Source: an uncultured Olsenella sp.
GTDB lineage: Bacteria; Actinomycetota; Coriobacteriia; Coriobacteriales; Atopobiaceae
Assembly: GCA_900548775.1 (NCBI GenBank)
Contig: URLM01000004.1
Location: forward strand, 1 to 64,000
Length of the DNA stretch: 64,000 bases
Direction of reading: 5' to 3'
The number at the start of each line of letters is the position of its first letter. Position 1 is the first letter of the stretch. A program made the translations under genes and the position numbers. Shown here one piece after another: positions 42,940 to 51,197 of the stretch. Under the pieces are notes generated by a model. That model did not search any database. It worked only from the letters and a program-made list of their open reading frames with translations, and was not told the origin of the DNA.

Positions 42940-42978
42940 GTCGGCCTGCCTTTCTGTGACTGGCCGACAAAAGCAATC

Positions 42979-43010
42979 GGCCCCTTAACCTTCATCAAGG
43001 CTAAAGGGCC
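42979..43010 (-). terminator. Hairpin at the end of the defence operon
   Basis: On the minus strand GGCCCTTTAGCCTT pairs with AAGGTTAAGGGGCC across a short loop, and CTTTTG follows. It lies after the DUF262 gene and before the scaffold gene, so it would separate the inserted operon from the late operon. Confidence 0.6.
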
Positions 43011-43079
43011 GTCACAAACTGTCGTCTAGACCAGCGAACAGGCTAAGCGAAAGCGAACGCCATCTGCGTTAGTGGTGCT

Positions 43080-44849
43080 TTACAGCTTCTCAAACCCATC
43101 CTTCACCAGCTGCGCCATCAGAATCCGTCTCTGAGCAAGGAAGTCCTCGTAGTCCATACTCTCGAATCCTTCGGGCAGCGCGTGCTCGCGACAGCAACGC
43201 CTGAACTCGTCATCGCCAAGCGCGTCACGATAACGAGGCACATATTCGGCAGGCGCGTCATCTTGGATGTAGATGTTGTTCTGGTAGTCGAGATACGTGA
43301 AGTTTGCCCTGCTGCTGCGGTTGGAGAAGTTGCCCTGCTCCTTGAGGTAGTGGTCGGGGAACAGATGGTGCTTGTCCAGCGCGTTCTTCTTGCCGGATGA
43401 GCCCATGGTGAGGAGCTGGGCAAGCGGTGCGGTGCTGAAAAGAACCTTCGCTCCGAGCACGATTTGCGCCGCAACGAAGCCCTGCCAAGACGGGCCGGTC
43501 GCCTCGTTCGCGTCGTAATTGAGCGGAAGCGTCACGCGGAAGTAGTCGTCCGTGAGCATTGCGCCAATCTCGCGTTCGAAATACGCTACGTATTCGTCAG
43601 CCGTGTTCAGCGCCGACACATCGTTGAGTTGCCGTTCGAAGTCAGATTCGAACGAACCAACGTAGAACGCGGTCAACGCAGAGGCGTAGAACCAGCGGCG
43701 CGTAAGCTTCTGCAACGGCAGTGTCTCCATGCCGAACTCGTACTTGCCAATGAGGTAGAAGGCGTAGCAGAAGAACAGGGCATTTGCCGAGGTCACCTGA
43801 CTTGCGCTGATGTAACCCGCCTGAGCGAGAATGTTGATGTATGCGTGCCAGTTGTTCAGGTCGAGTACCTTGTCGAGCGCATCGCCGAACTTCTCGAAGT
43901 TCTCGGCTCGCGTCTTTGCGCTGGTCTCCTTCGTCTTGAGGTCGCGTCCGCGCATGATCTGATAGGCGTAGCGCAGTCTTCCGCGTTTGAATCCGAGGCC
44001 AACGGTGGCGCGGATGATGTGCGTGGGAGACACCTTGATGAGCGGGTTGTATGAGGTCCCGGATGCGGGCACGTGGCTATTGGCGCAGAATTCCTCGATG
44101 CGCTCGCGCATCTCCGGCTCATACACCGAGAGCAGCGTCATGATGAAGTCGTCCTGCCCGAGCGCCTGTCCCTTCGAGTTCACGCGTACGAAGATGTCTG
44201 CCACCATCTCTTCATCCGCCTGACTCGTGATAGAGAGCGTCGGCGTGATGTAGTTCTCAAGCGCCAGCAGGTCGTCGAAGCCGCGACGGATGGCGTACTT
44301 GTCCTCGTTGCTGATAGGCTCTTCGCCCTTCTTGGCGTTCGACTGGTTGATTCGCTCGTAGAAGGCATCCAGATAGTCGTAGTAGGTTTTGTCCCGGTCG
44401 GCCTGGAAGACCTCAGTCACCGACGAAACGTAGCGAGGGTCGCGGTCGGTAGCGGCGTCGGCGTTCTTGAACACGCGCTCAATCGGGTCGTAGGCGATAC
44501 GGATAACGCGCTCCTTATAGCTCTTGTCCTTGACGGGCTCGCCGTAGAACACGCTGAGAAGCGCGGTTAGGCGCTGCTGGCCGTCGATGACGAGCTCCTT
44601 CGGCGCTTTGTATGCCTTCTCGCCGGTACCGATGAACGTCGCCTTGTCGTCGGTGTCACCCGGCGCTTCCCACAGCATGATGTAGCCGATGGGATATCCC
44701 TTGAGCATGGAGTCGAGCAGGTCACGTACCTTGTCGTTCTTCCACACGAACGGGCGCTGAAGGTCAGGCAGGCCAATCTTGCCGGTGAGTACGTCCTTCA
44801 AGATGTTGCCAATCGCCAAAGGTATCGGGGTGTAGATTGAGCTTGCCAC
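43080..44849 (-). CDS. DUF262 protein with C-terminal HNH/DUF1524-like motif (GmrSD-like)
   Basis: The 589-residue product has an N-terminal DUF262 domain with LVIDGQQRLTALLSVFYGE (about residues 85-105), the ParB/sulfiredoxin-like NTP-binding motif, and LPDLQRPFVWKNDKVRDLLDS near the start. The C-terminal region has DKHHLFPDHYL and NFTYLDYQNN, resembling the His-Me/HNH motif of DUF1524. Proteins of this make-up include modification-dependent restriction enzymes. GTG at 44849 with GGAG upstream. It is the last gene of the operon with hsdS and the nuclease-methylase, 31 bases after hsdS. Target specificity is unknown. Confidence 0.85.
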   Translation of the reverse strand: MASSIYTPIPLAIGNILKDVLTGKIGLPDLQRPFVWKNDKVRDLLDSMLKGYPIGYIMLWEAPGDTDDKATFIGTGEKAYKAPKELVIDGQQRLTALLSVFYGEPVKDKSYKERVIRIAYDPIERVFKNADAATDRDPRYVSSVTEVFQADRDKTYYDYLDAFYERINQSNAKKGEEPISNEDKYAIRRGFDDLLALENYITPTLSITSQADEEMVADIFVRVNSKGQALGQDDFIMTLLSVYEPEMRERIEEFCANSHVPASGTSYNPLIKVSPTHIIRATVGLGFKRGRLRYAYQIMRGRDLKTKETSAKTRAENFEKFGDALDKVLDLNNWHAYINILAQAGYISASQVTSANALFFCYAFYLIGKYEFGMETLPLQKLTRRWFYASALTAFYVGSFESDFERQLNDVSALNTADEYVAYFEREIGAMLTDDYFRVTLPLNYDANEATGPSWQGFVAAQIVLGAKVLFSTAPLAQLLTMGSSGKKNALDKHHLFPDHYLKEQGNFSNRSSRANFTYLDYQNNIYIQDDAPAEYVPRYRDALGDDEFRRCCREHALPEGFESMDYEDFLAQRRILMAQLVKDGFEKL

Positions 44850-44880
44850 GGTGTTCTCCTTCAGTGCTCTCCGGCTAGGT

Positions 44881-46290
44881 TTATTCGTTATCCGACAACG
44901 CCGTTATGGCAGCGTCGATTTGTTCTTGCGCTAAGCGCATGGCTTCGTTTTCCAATCTGTCCGCCTCTGCCGACATCTGAACTGATTCATCCATTAGGTC
45001 AGCAATTGCATTCTCCTGCTCTTCGCCTAATCTCGGCACTCTTATGCGTTTGAGATCCGCAGGGGTTAGTTCCGGTATTGAAGTTCCAAATGCATGGCGG
45101 ATAACAGAGGGTCTTCCGATTGCGGGGTCATTCAAAAAAGCAAGAAGATATCCCGCCCGAAGCTTGCTGTTATCGGGATAGATTCTTGTTAAATGGTCGC
45201 TGCCCATCATGCCGCGGTGGTTTTCGGTAATCATGAGCGCACGCCCAAGAATTCCGTACTTCTGTCCCGAACGCGCCATTACGAGTGTTCCTGGCTCGAG
45301 CATGAATCGCTGCCAGCCCTTTAGCAGTTTGGGATAGATGAATTTGGTTGGCTGTGCGTTGACATCGAATATCTCTGATATGCCGACAAATGGCACGTCA
45401 GAATCTCCGTAGAAGCGTTTGAAGCGTGTGGGCTCGACAATATCGACAACCAAATCGCCCAGCTCGTCCGATTCACAACTATCAATCAGTTCATCCACTT
45501 CGCGGATTGTTCCCACATAGCTATCAGCATCAAGGCGCTGTCTGTTCTGCAGGATAGTCGAGAGATTTACTTCTCCCTGGTTTGGATTTGCATGTCGTAG
45601 ACTCTCTCCGTGGTGAGCGCCCACACAGTTTTCAAGCAGCTCAAACGCTTGATCGCGCAACCCCCACGCTTCTGCACGCAAATTCACCGCCTTGGCGGCA
45701 AGCTCGCCGATGGAAGCTCGGGTTGTGCGTTCAGGCATGATGACAGGGAACTCGCTCGCATGAGCCACTTCGATGTGCTTAATCATATGGCCGTACTGCG
45801 CTGCTTGGGCAATTTGTTTGAAGAAGTTGGTCTTCATATAGGCATAAAGCCAGCCATACTCATCCGGGTCTTTTGGAACGAGCCTGAGCAAATCATGAGT
45901 GATAATCTTCCCCAGATGGTGAGGGTAGACCGCCGTGACATTACCCACCACGCCAGAGCACGACAATAGAAGCCACTCTGGCTTGACTTTGCGCGTTTCC
46001 GCTTGCGGAACAAATGGTTTGGCGAGCCATTTTCTAACGCGAGGAAAGTCTTCGAATACTTGTCCCGCCGTAAAGAATGGCAAACCCTTACCTTCTGGCA
46101 TCGTGTAACCTGCTAGCCTGTTCGGCTGCCAAATATCAGCGAGATCTCCGAGCCGCATGTGGTTTGGACACTGATTCGCAAGTCGTACGAAGCCGTAGCC
46201 ATCACGCAGATATGTTGATGCTTCAAGTCGCGTATCGCCCCCAAGAATGGTGGACAAGCGAACGCGCTTGATCAGGGGTTCGTTCGTCAC
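44881..46290 (-). CDS. hsdS: Restriction-modification specificity subunit (HsdS-like)
   Basis: The 469-residue product has two target-recognition regions, each followed by a conserved helix (residues about 170-215 and about 410-460, EEQENAIADLMDESVQMSAEADRLENEAM). Motifs include MARSGQKYGILGRALMITE and GKIITHDLLRLVPKDPDEYG. This is the DNA-reading subunit of Type I-like systems. The GTG at 46290 overlaps the nuclease-methylase stop (GTGA) and has GGAGG upstream; the longer frame is inside the upstream gene. Confidence 0.87.
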   Translation of the reverse strand: MTNEPLIKRVRLSTILGGDTRLEASTYLRDGYGFVRLANQCPNHMRLGDLADIWQPNRLAGYTMPEGKGLPFFTAGQVFEDFPRVRKWLAKPFVPQAETRKVKPEWLLLSCSGVVGNVTAVYPHHLGKIITHDLLRLVPKDPDEYGWLYAYMKTNFFKQIAQAAQYGHMIKHIEVAHASEFPVIMPERTTRASIGELAAKAVNLRAEAWGLRDQAFELLENCVGAHHGESLRHANPNQGEVNLSTILQNRQRLDADSYVGTIREVDELIDSCESDELGDLVVDIVEPTRFKRFYGDSDVPFVGISEIFDVNAQPTKFIYPKLLKGWQRFMLEPGTLVMARSGQKYGILGRALMITENHRGMMGSDHLTRIYPDNSKLRAGYLLAFLNDPAIGRPSVIRHAFGTSIPELTPADLKRIRVPRLGEEQENAIADLMDESVQMSAEADRLENEAMRLAQEQIDAAITALSDNE

Positions 46291-48263
46291 AAGTCCCGCC
46301 TCCAATCAAGGAAGGCGTTGGCGATCGCCATTGTCTCATCATCTACAACGCGCTCTTTAGAGGCATGCTCGCTTTCTTCGTCGGAAGCAACTATGCCCGT
46401 GATTGCCGTCGTTTGCTCGCGGACAATCGGATAACCATCATCGTCACGCACGTAAGTTGTTTGCCCGCGCTTGTCGTGGCCAACGTGGTCACATATGGCC
46501 ATGAATATCTTGTAATCCAGGAACGTACCATCCTTGCAGTACGCTTCCTCATCTCTATCCCAACGCCGCAGCACGAGCACAGACGTCTGAACCCCAACGT
46601 TAGGCTGGAAGGCGTCGGGGTGCATATCAATTGAGCCAAGTATCTTTGCATGGCGAAGTATCCATTGCCTCACGAAACCCAAACCAGGATTGCCGAGGAT
46701 TCCATTCGGTATGACGAGTGCGGCTACCCCAACGCCAGGCTCAAGAAGCCTAATGCAGCGTTCGATGAAAAGTATCTCCGGTGGCCTAGACACAAGTTTG
46801 GTTTCCATTTTCCATTCGAAGTCATCCTCGACATAAGCCCAAGAGTGACCGAGGTCGAAGGTTTCGAGAATGGCTGGGTCATCGACTGGTATTTTGGAGC
46901 CGAAAGGCGGATTTGTCATGATCGCCGTTACCCCATGCCCCTCTTGCAGCGCCCTGTTTTCCTTCACGTCCTTGGCATCAAGGCGTAGCGCCTTCTGTAG
47001 CTCAGAGGAGAAAGAGGAGAACGGCTCAAGCGAATTGGCATGGAACAGCTGCCCGGTGCCGTCGTTGTTCATGACCATGTTCATCTTGGAGGCTCGAACT
47101 AAGATGGGGTCGAAGTCGATGCCGACAATATGGCGCGTAAGGAAATCTTGCTTCCTTCTTGTCAGAGCTTCTTGTTTAGCGGTCTTGCTGCGTCCGCTAG
47201 CCTCAACGGACTCGCTTATCTTTTCGAGCACGTAGTTCATCCCGGTAACCAAAAATCCGCAGGTCCCCATTGCAGGGTCGAGGATAACGTCCTCCTCGCC
47301 AGGGTCTACCATGCGAACCATCATGCGGCACATGTTGCGCGGCGTGAAGAACTGGCCCTTGTCGCCACGAAGGTTCGAACCTACGATGGTCTCATAGGCG
47401 TGGCCCTTCACATCAACGTCGCTCTCAAGCAGCGAATACATCTGGAGCTGCGAGACGATGTAGGCGAGCACGTCGTCGGTCAGGCCGATTTGTTCATCGC
47501 CCTTGAAGATAGTCTCGTAGGACTGCTTCACGCTTTCGAACAACTTCTCGATGCGCTTGCGGCACTTCTTCTTGCCAGCGGCACCTTGCCGTTCGGTCGG
47601 CGTGATGTAGAAGGTGGGTGTAGAAGAGTCGCGCTCATCCTGAATCTTGCAGAAGATAATCTTGAGAAGCTCGAGAAACGCTTCGGCCTTCTGGATGCCC
47701 TGGTTACCCGCGATGTAGTTGTGGCAACGACGGAACGAGTAGAGAAGCGAATCACTTGCGGCGGGGCGAAGCTGGTCGAACTTCGGCGCATCGTCCGGCA
47801 CTTCGCCTCCTGCGTGCGGGATGTCGGGAACTGGATCGGGAATACGCTTGCCATCCTTGTCTACGACGTAGCGGAAGGTGAGAAGCTCGTCTCCGTTGGT
47901 CCACATGCCATACGTCGAGTTCATGCAGGCGGAAGCGTAGGAGTGCATCTGGTCGACGCCGTCTTTCTTGCCGCGGCTCTTGGTCTTGGGGTCTTTGCAC
48001 TCCACGATGATGTAGATGCCCTCTTGCGTGTGCGGCTGTCCGGGCTTCCAGATGGCAACATCCACCGCCTTGCGATTGCTGCCGAACTTGATGGAGTACT
48101 CGACCTCAATCTGATCCTTCTTGTAGCCGTACTCTCTCACGAGCGACTTGAGGATTTCCTGCCGCACGCGCTCTTCTGGAGTGTCCTTGCGCTGCGTGGT
48201 TCCATCGATGAAGTCCAATATGGTTTCCGGCTGGATGACCGAAGCCTTGTCTACTTGCATCAT
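46287..48263 (-). CDS. Fused PD-(D/E)XK nuclease-N6-adenine methyltransferase (BcgI-like RM subunit)
   Basis: The 658-residue product has an HsdR-N-type nuclease domain at residues about 25-150 (AVDVAIWKPGQPHT, then IIVECKDPKTK, the D...ExK pattern). An HsdM methylase follows: DPAMGTCGFLV (SAM motif), IVGIDFDP, and the catalytic NPPFGSK. Helical HsdM N-terminal elements lie between. No helicase/translocase subunit is present. A nuclease-methylase chain plus a separate S subunit resembles Type IIB BcgI rather than a full Type I system. The ATG at 48263 overlaps the upstream stop (TAATG). Confidence 0.85.
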   Translation of the reverse strand: MMQVDKASVIQPETILDFIDGTTQRKDTPEERVRQEILKSLVREYGYKKDQIEVEYSIKFGSNRKAVDVAIWKPGQPHTQEGIYIIVECKDPKTKSRGKKDGVDQMHSYASACMNSTYGMWTNGDELLTFRYVVDKDGKRIPDPVPDIPHAGGEVPDDAPKFDQLRPAASDSLLYSFRRCHNYIAGNQGIQKAEAFLELLKIIFCKIQDERDSSTPTFYITPTERQGAAGKKKCRKRIEKLFESVKQSYETIFKGDEQIGLTDDVLAYIVSQLQMYSLLESDVDVKGHAYETIVGSNLRGDKGQFFTPRNMCRMMVRMVDPGEEDVILDPAMGTCGFLVTGMNYVLEKISESVEASGRSKTAKQEALTRRKQDFLTRHIVGIDFDPILVRASKMNMVMNNDGTGQLFHANSLEPFSSFSSELQKALRLDAKDVKENRALQEGHGVTAIMTNPPFGSKIPVDDPAILETFDLGHSWAYVEDDFEWKMETKLVSRPPEILFIERCIRLLEPGVGVAALVIPNGILGNPGLGFVRQWILRHAKILGSIDMHPDAFQPNVGVQTSVLVLRRWDRDEEAYCKDGTFLDYKIFMAICDHVGHDKRGQTTYVRDDDGYPIVREQTTAITGIVASDEESEHASKERVVDDETMAIANAFLDWRRDL

Positions 48264-48571
48264 TACGAATCCGCCCTTCCAACCGAGTCCAACCCACCAT
48301 TGTACGAGGAACCGCCAGCAGACGCCCCCCGGTGTCCTGCACCACGCTCTGACCTGCGCGTTTCTGCCGAACGAAACGCCGTTGTGGCTTGACCGCCTGG
48401 CGCGGCCTCCATCTCCCTGCTAATCAGGCCCTTCAGAAAGCCCTGCTTGTTCTCCTGCTCGGAGAGGAACGTCCATATCTCTGTTTCGGAGGGATAGAAG
48501 CGCAAGCAGAATTGCCGAGTCTTCTCGTGCTTGTACTTGCGATCAGCCCTCTTCTGAGCCTCAGACGGCAT
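48263..48571 (-). CDS. Small putative DNA-binding regulator leading the restriction operon
   Basis: The 102-residue product starts MPSEAQKRADRKYKHEKTRQ and continues LRFYPSETEIWTFLSEQENKQGFLKGLI, a pattern of short ribbon-helix-helix-like proteins in Firmicutes and Actinobacteria. The last 45 residues are low in complexity. The ATG at 48571 has GGAGG 6 bases upstream; an ATG six codons earlier lacks one. It is the first gene behind a palindromic operator, so autoregulation is likely. Confidence 0.65.
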   Translation of the reverse strand: MPSEAQKRADRKYKHEKTRQFCLRFYPSETEIWTFLSEQENKQGFLKGLISREMEAAPGGQATTAFRSAETRRSERGAGHRGASAGGSSYNGGLDSVGRADS

Positions 48572-48609
48572 GGCACCTCCAATAGACACAAATGCAACAT
48601 CATGATTAC

Positions 48610-48652
48610 AGTCTAGGTCTATACCTAGATTCTGTCAAGATGTTGACCTAGA
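48610..48652 (-). promoter_or_regulatory. Promoter with overlapping palindromic operator for the restriction operon
   Basis: On the minus strand TTGACA (48633-48638) and TAGACT (48610-48615) are 17 bases apart. A perfect palindrome TCTAGGT-N4-ACCTAGA (48612-48629) covers the -10 and spacer. A third half-site ACCTAGA lies at 48646-48652 beyond the -35. The arrangement fits repression by a dimer encoded in the operon. Confidence 0.75.
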
Positions 48653-48659
48653 AAATGAG

Positions 48660-49285
48660 CAGGTAGTTTGGTGAAAAAGGTGCGAAACGGAAACGAAGGA
48701 TATTGGCAGCGCCTGCGCGACGCGCATAGGCGAAAAGGGCGTTTGCCATGGCTGCGGAGCGAGCGAAACCTGCATGCACGTCGCGGTTGAAGATTGTTTT
48801 GCCGCACACCCTGGCCGCTAGCCCGCACGCGCGCTACCAACCTCGGGTTGTCCGCAGCCCGGCCGCCCACGCTCCGGGTGTGCGCTCGGGCCGTTCGTGC
48901 CACACGCCGCCCATGGCGCAGGAAGTCAACCTTTACGGCCGCGCAGGGCATGGGCGCGCGTCTTCACCACGGCTACGCCAGCCCGCTTCGCGGTCTGGCT
49001 CCGCATGGTCGGGTTCAGCCACGCGCCCATGCCCAGCGCGGCCTACTGCGAGTCGGTACGCGCCATGGCCGTCGTGCGTCACGCCCGGCCAGCGGCGCAC
49101 ACCCTACGCGTGGTCGTCCGGTCTGCTACGTTATCTCGCTTGCCCGCGCACGTACGGTCTAGCGTCCAGCGCGGGCGGCAAAGGCTCGCCGCAAGCCGTC
49201 GCCCAGCCGTCGCCACATGCGGCCAGCGGTTCCGCCATCAGCACCGCAACCGTCACCCAGCAACACCCGCCAGCAACGGTCTACC
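48660..49285. other. GC-rich gap between two accessory modules, no gene identified
   Basis: This 0.6-kb stretch between the operon promoter and the AlbA-type gene is very rich in G and C, with recurrent words such as CCCATG, GCGCG and GCCGTCGCC. Long open frames exist in several phases, but none has a ribosome site or recognisable protein pattern. It may be a decayed gene or a structured RNA. I cannot decide. Confidence 0.4.
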
Positions 49286-50959
49286 TTAGTCGGCGATGTG
49301 CCACCGGCCTGCAGAGGTTTTCTTATCGGAGGCAATCTTGCCCGCACGGCGCAATGTCTGCAGGAGATAGCTCACGTGGTCTGCTTTCTGAGCGTCCGTC
49401 ATTTCTGCAGGCAGAGCATGGTTAAGCGCGGCGATAATCTCTGCGCGGGAGCACGGACGCGTACGCAACAGCTCTAGGATGAGCTCTTTCACCACGCTGT
49501 TGTCCAGCCCCTTGTTTCTCACGTACTCGTCGTGCGTACCCGTTGCGGCAGCAACCTTGGCGGAAATGGTGAGCTTGGGATAGCGCCCTTCCACAAGGCC
49601 GCGAGCCCTCAGCATCTTCCCCTGCTCCTTGGTGATGGGCAATCCCTTCTGAACAAGGTCGAGGAGCAGCACCGTACCAAGCTCAAGGCTATGGTCGCTT
49701 GCAAGCAGGCGGGAATAGTCCTCGTTGAGCACGGTTCCATACAGAGTCACCGAAACGCGGCCGGCCTTGCTCAAGTCGTATGTGGGCATGGGCAGGAAGC
49801 GGTTACGCTGGATGTCGAACACGTTGCGGATGCCGATAGCGTTGCGGTCCATCATGCCCGTCTTGCCCATGGCGTTGGAGAGAACGGGGTTGCGGTAGTA
49901 CGGAGGCTTGTAGCCGCTTTCCAGGGCGGCCTCGATGGTCTCCGGGATGAACGACCCCTCGTTCTTGAAGACCAGCCGATCCTCGTACTCAAGAACGTTG
50001 ATTTTGCCCGACATCTGGAAATCCTGATGTGCTATGGCGTTATGAAGAAGCTCTCGGATGACTTCCGGGCTGTAGCGATACGCCTCCGTCGGAAACAGCG
50101 TATCCTCACGGTCAAAGAAGCGATACTTCTCGTTCCTGATCTTTCCCAGCACCTTGTCAACTTGCAGTATGAATGGCGGATCGAAGTGCTCGTAGGCGAT
50201 GGTGGTCCCGTCGCTCTTGTAGAGCGTCCACGTGATGCGCGGCTCAGTCCCGCCAAGGAACACCACGGACTCCGGACGGCCCAGCAGCACAAGCGCGGCG
50301 TTCGTGATGTGGCCGCGGATTACAAGCCCCATCTTATGCAGGATGGCTTCCTCGCCCAGCTCCCTCACCACAGGTTGGCTCTCTTCGAACTTCTCTACAT
50401 ACTTCCTGCAAGCGAACGCAACGGCATCGGGATCGAGGTCCTCCATCGTGGCGTCGTACGAAATCCTCCTGGACCAGTCCGGACGGTTTTGGCTGTAGAT
50501 GGCCTCAAGCTTGAACTGGGGCATCTCCACCAGCGACTCATTTTCCCGCGACCAAGGAATACCGCGCCATGTTGTAGGCGTTGCGAAGGTGGCTGGCGGT
50601 ATCTGGAAAGCCACGATGCGCTTTCCGTCTATGTCAAACTCGTAAATCTCCTCGAAAGTCATGCCTGAGTTTGTGTGCTCTGCTATCTCGTGCTTCAGAC
50701 GACGCAAACCAACGCTTGGCGCCTTCGCCTCTTTCCGGTAGGCCGTCCCTTTGATAACACGATCGTTCGTGATGCCGAACAGAAGCCAGCCGCATTCAGC
50801 GTTGCGGAGATTCGCCTCGTTGCTGAGCGCCGAGAAGTATTTTCCGATGTCTTCGAAATCGTAGCTCTGACGTGCGGCTTTGAACTCTACGACCTCTGTC
50901 TCCACATCAGCGATGAGACGGAGGACGAGCGAAGGCATCTCGCTTAGCTGACGTATCAT
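49286..50959 (-). CDS. AlbA_2/Schlafen-type putative ATP-binding transcriptional regulator
   Basis: The 557-residue product has an N-terminal AlbA_2 (Schlafen-related) domain (residues about 10-140, ETEVVEFKAARQSYDFEDIGKYFSALSNEAN without the full run repeated here: motif EFKAA and ALSNEANLR). A GHKL-like ATPase region follows (VIRELLHNAIAHQD at about 300-313; RLVFKNEGSF; GMMDRNAIGIRNVF). A C-terminal winged helix ends the protein. Proteins of this COG2865-like group occur in defence islands and as DNA-binding regulators. ATG at 50959 with GGGAG upstream. Seven repeats of one operator-like motif lie in the gap upstream. Confidence 0.8.
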   Translation of the reverse strand: MIRQLSEMPSLVLRLIADVETEVVEFKAARQSYDFEDIGKYFSALSNEANLRNAECGWLLFGITNDRVIKGTAYRKEAKAPSVGLRRLKHEIAEHTNSGMTFEEIYEFDIDGKRIVAFQIPPATFATPTTWRGIPWSRENESLVEMPQFKLEAIYSQNRPDWSRRISYDATMEDLDPDAVAFACRKYVEKFEESQPVVRELGEEAILHKMGLVIRGHITNAALVLLGRPESVVFLGGTEPRITWTLYKSDGTTIAYEHFDPPFILQVDKVLGKIRNEKYRFFDREDTLFPTEAYRYSPEVIRELLHNAIAHQDFQMSGKINVLEYEDRLVFKNEGSFIPETIEAALESGYKPPYYRNPVLSNAMGKTGMMDRNAIGIRNVFDIQRNRFLPMPTYDLSKAGRVSVTLYGTVLNEDYSRLLASDHSLELGTVLLLDLVQKGLPITKEQGKMLRARGLVEGRYPKLTISAKVAAATGTHDEYVRNKGLDNSVVKELILELLRTRPCSRAEIIAALNHALPAEMTDAQKADHVSYLLQTLRRAGKIASDKKTSAGRWHIAD

Positions 50960-50969
50960 GGCGCTCCCA

Positions 50970-51197
50970 ACTAATGTAATTCCGTTCCAAACTAATGTAA
51001 TTCTATCACGGTCTCCATTAGTCGAGCTTCACAAAAGACGTCCGCCATGCCTCTCAGGCCGAATGAACTAATGGAATCCCATGGTTCCCTCCATTAGTTG
51101 ACAAACCTTCTGAACTGCTGTTTTACTGCTCTGCCACGTGACAACTAATGTAATTCCACATGGAAAGATCCAGAAGATGGCTTCGCTTTACATTAGT
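50970..51197. promoter_or_regulatory. Seven-copy ACTAATG operator array upstream of the AlbA-type gene
   Basis: ACTAATG or its complement CATTAGT occurs at 50970-50976, 50991-50997, 51016-51022, 51067-51073, 51092-51098, 51144-51150 and 51191-51197. Most copies extend to AACTAATGKAA, three of them to ACTAATGTAATTC. Both orientations are present. The copies fill the whole gap between the AlbA-type gene and the portal stop, so they probably bind the AlbA-type protein or its partner. Confidence 0.75.

Noticed and set aside
46287..48263. Complete Type I restriction system
   Set aside because: No HsdR helicase/translocase is present anywhere nearby; the nuclease motif is fused to the methylase chain.
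48748..49425. Open frames in the GC-rich spacer as a gene
   Set aside because: Several overlapping frames, no ribosome site, Arg/Pro/Ala-rich noise translation, and one runs into the AlbA-type gene.
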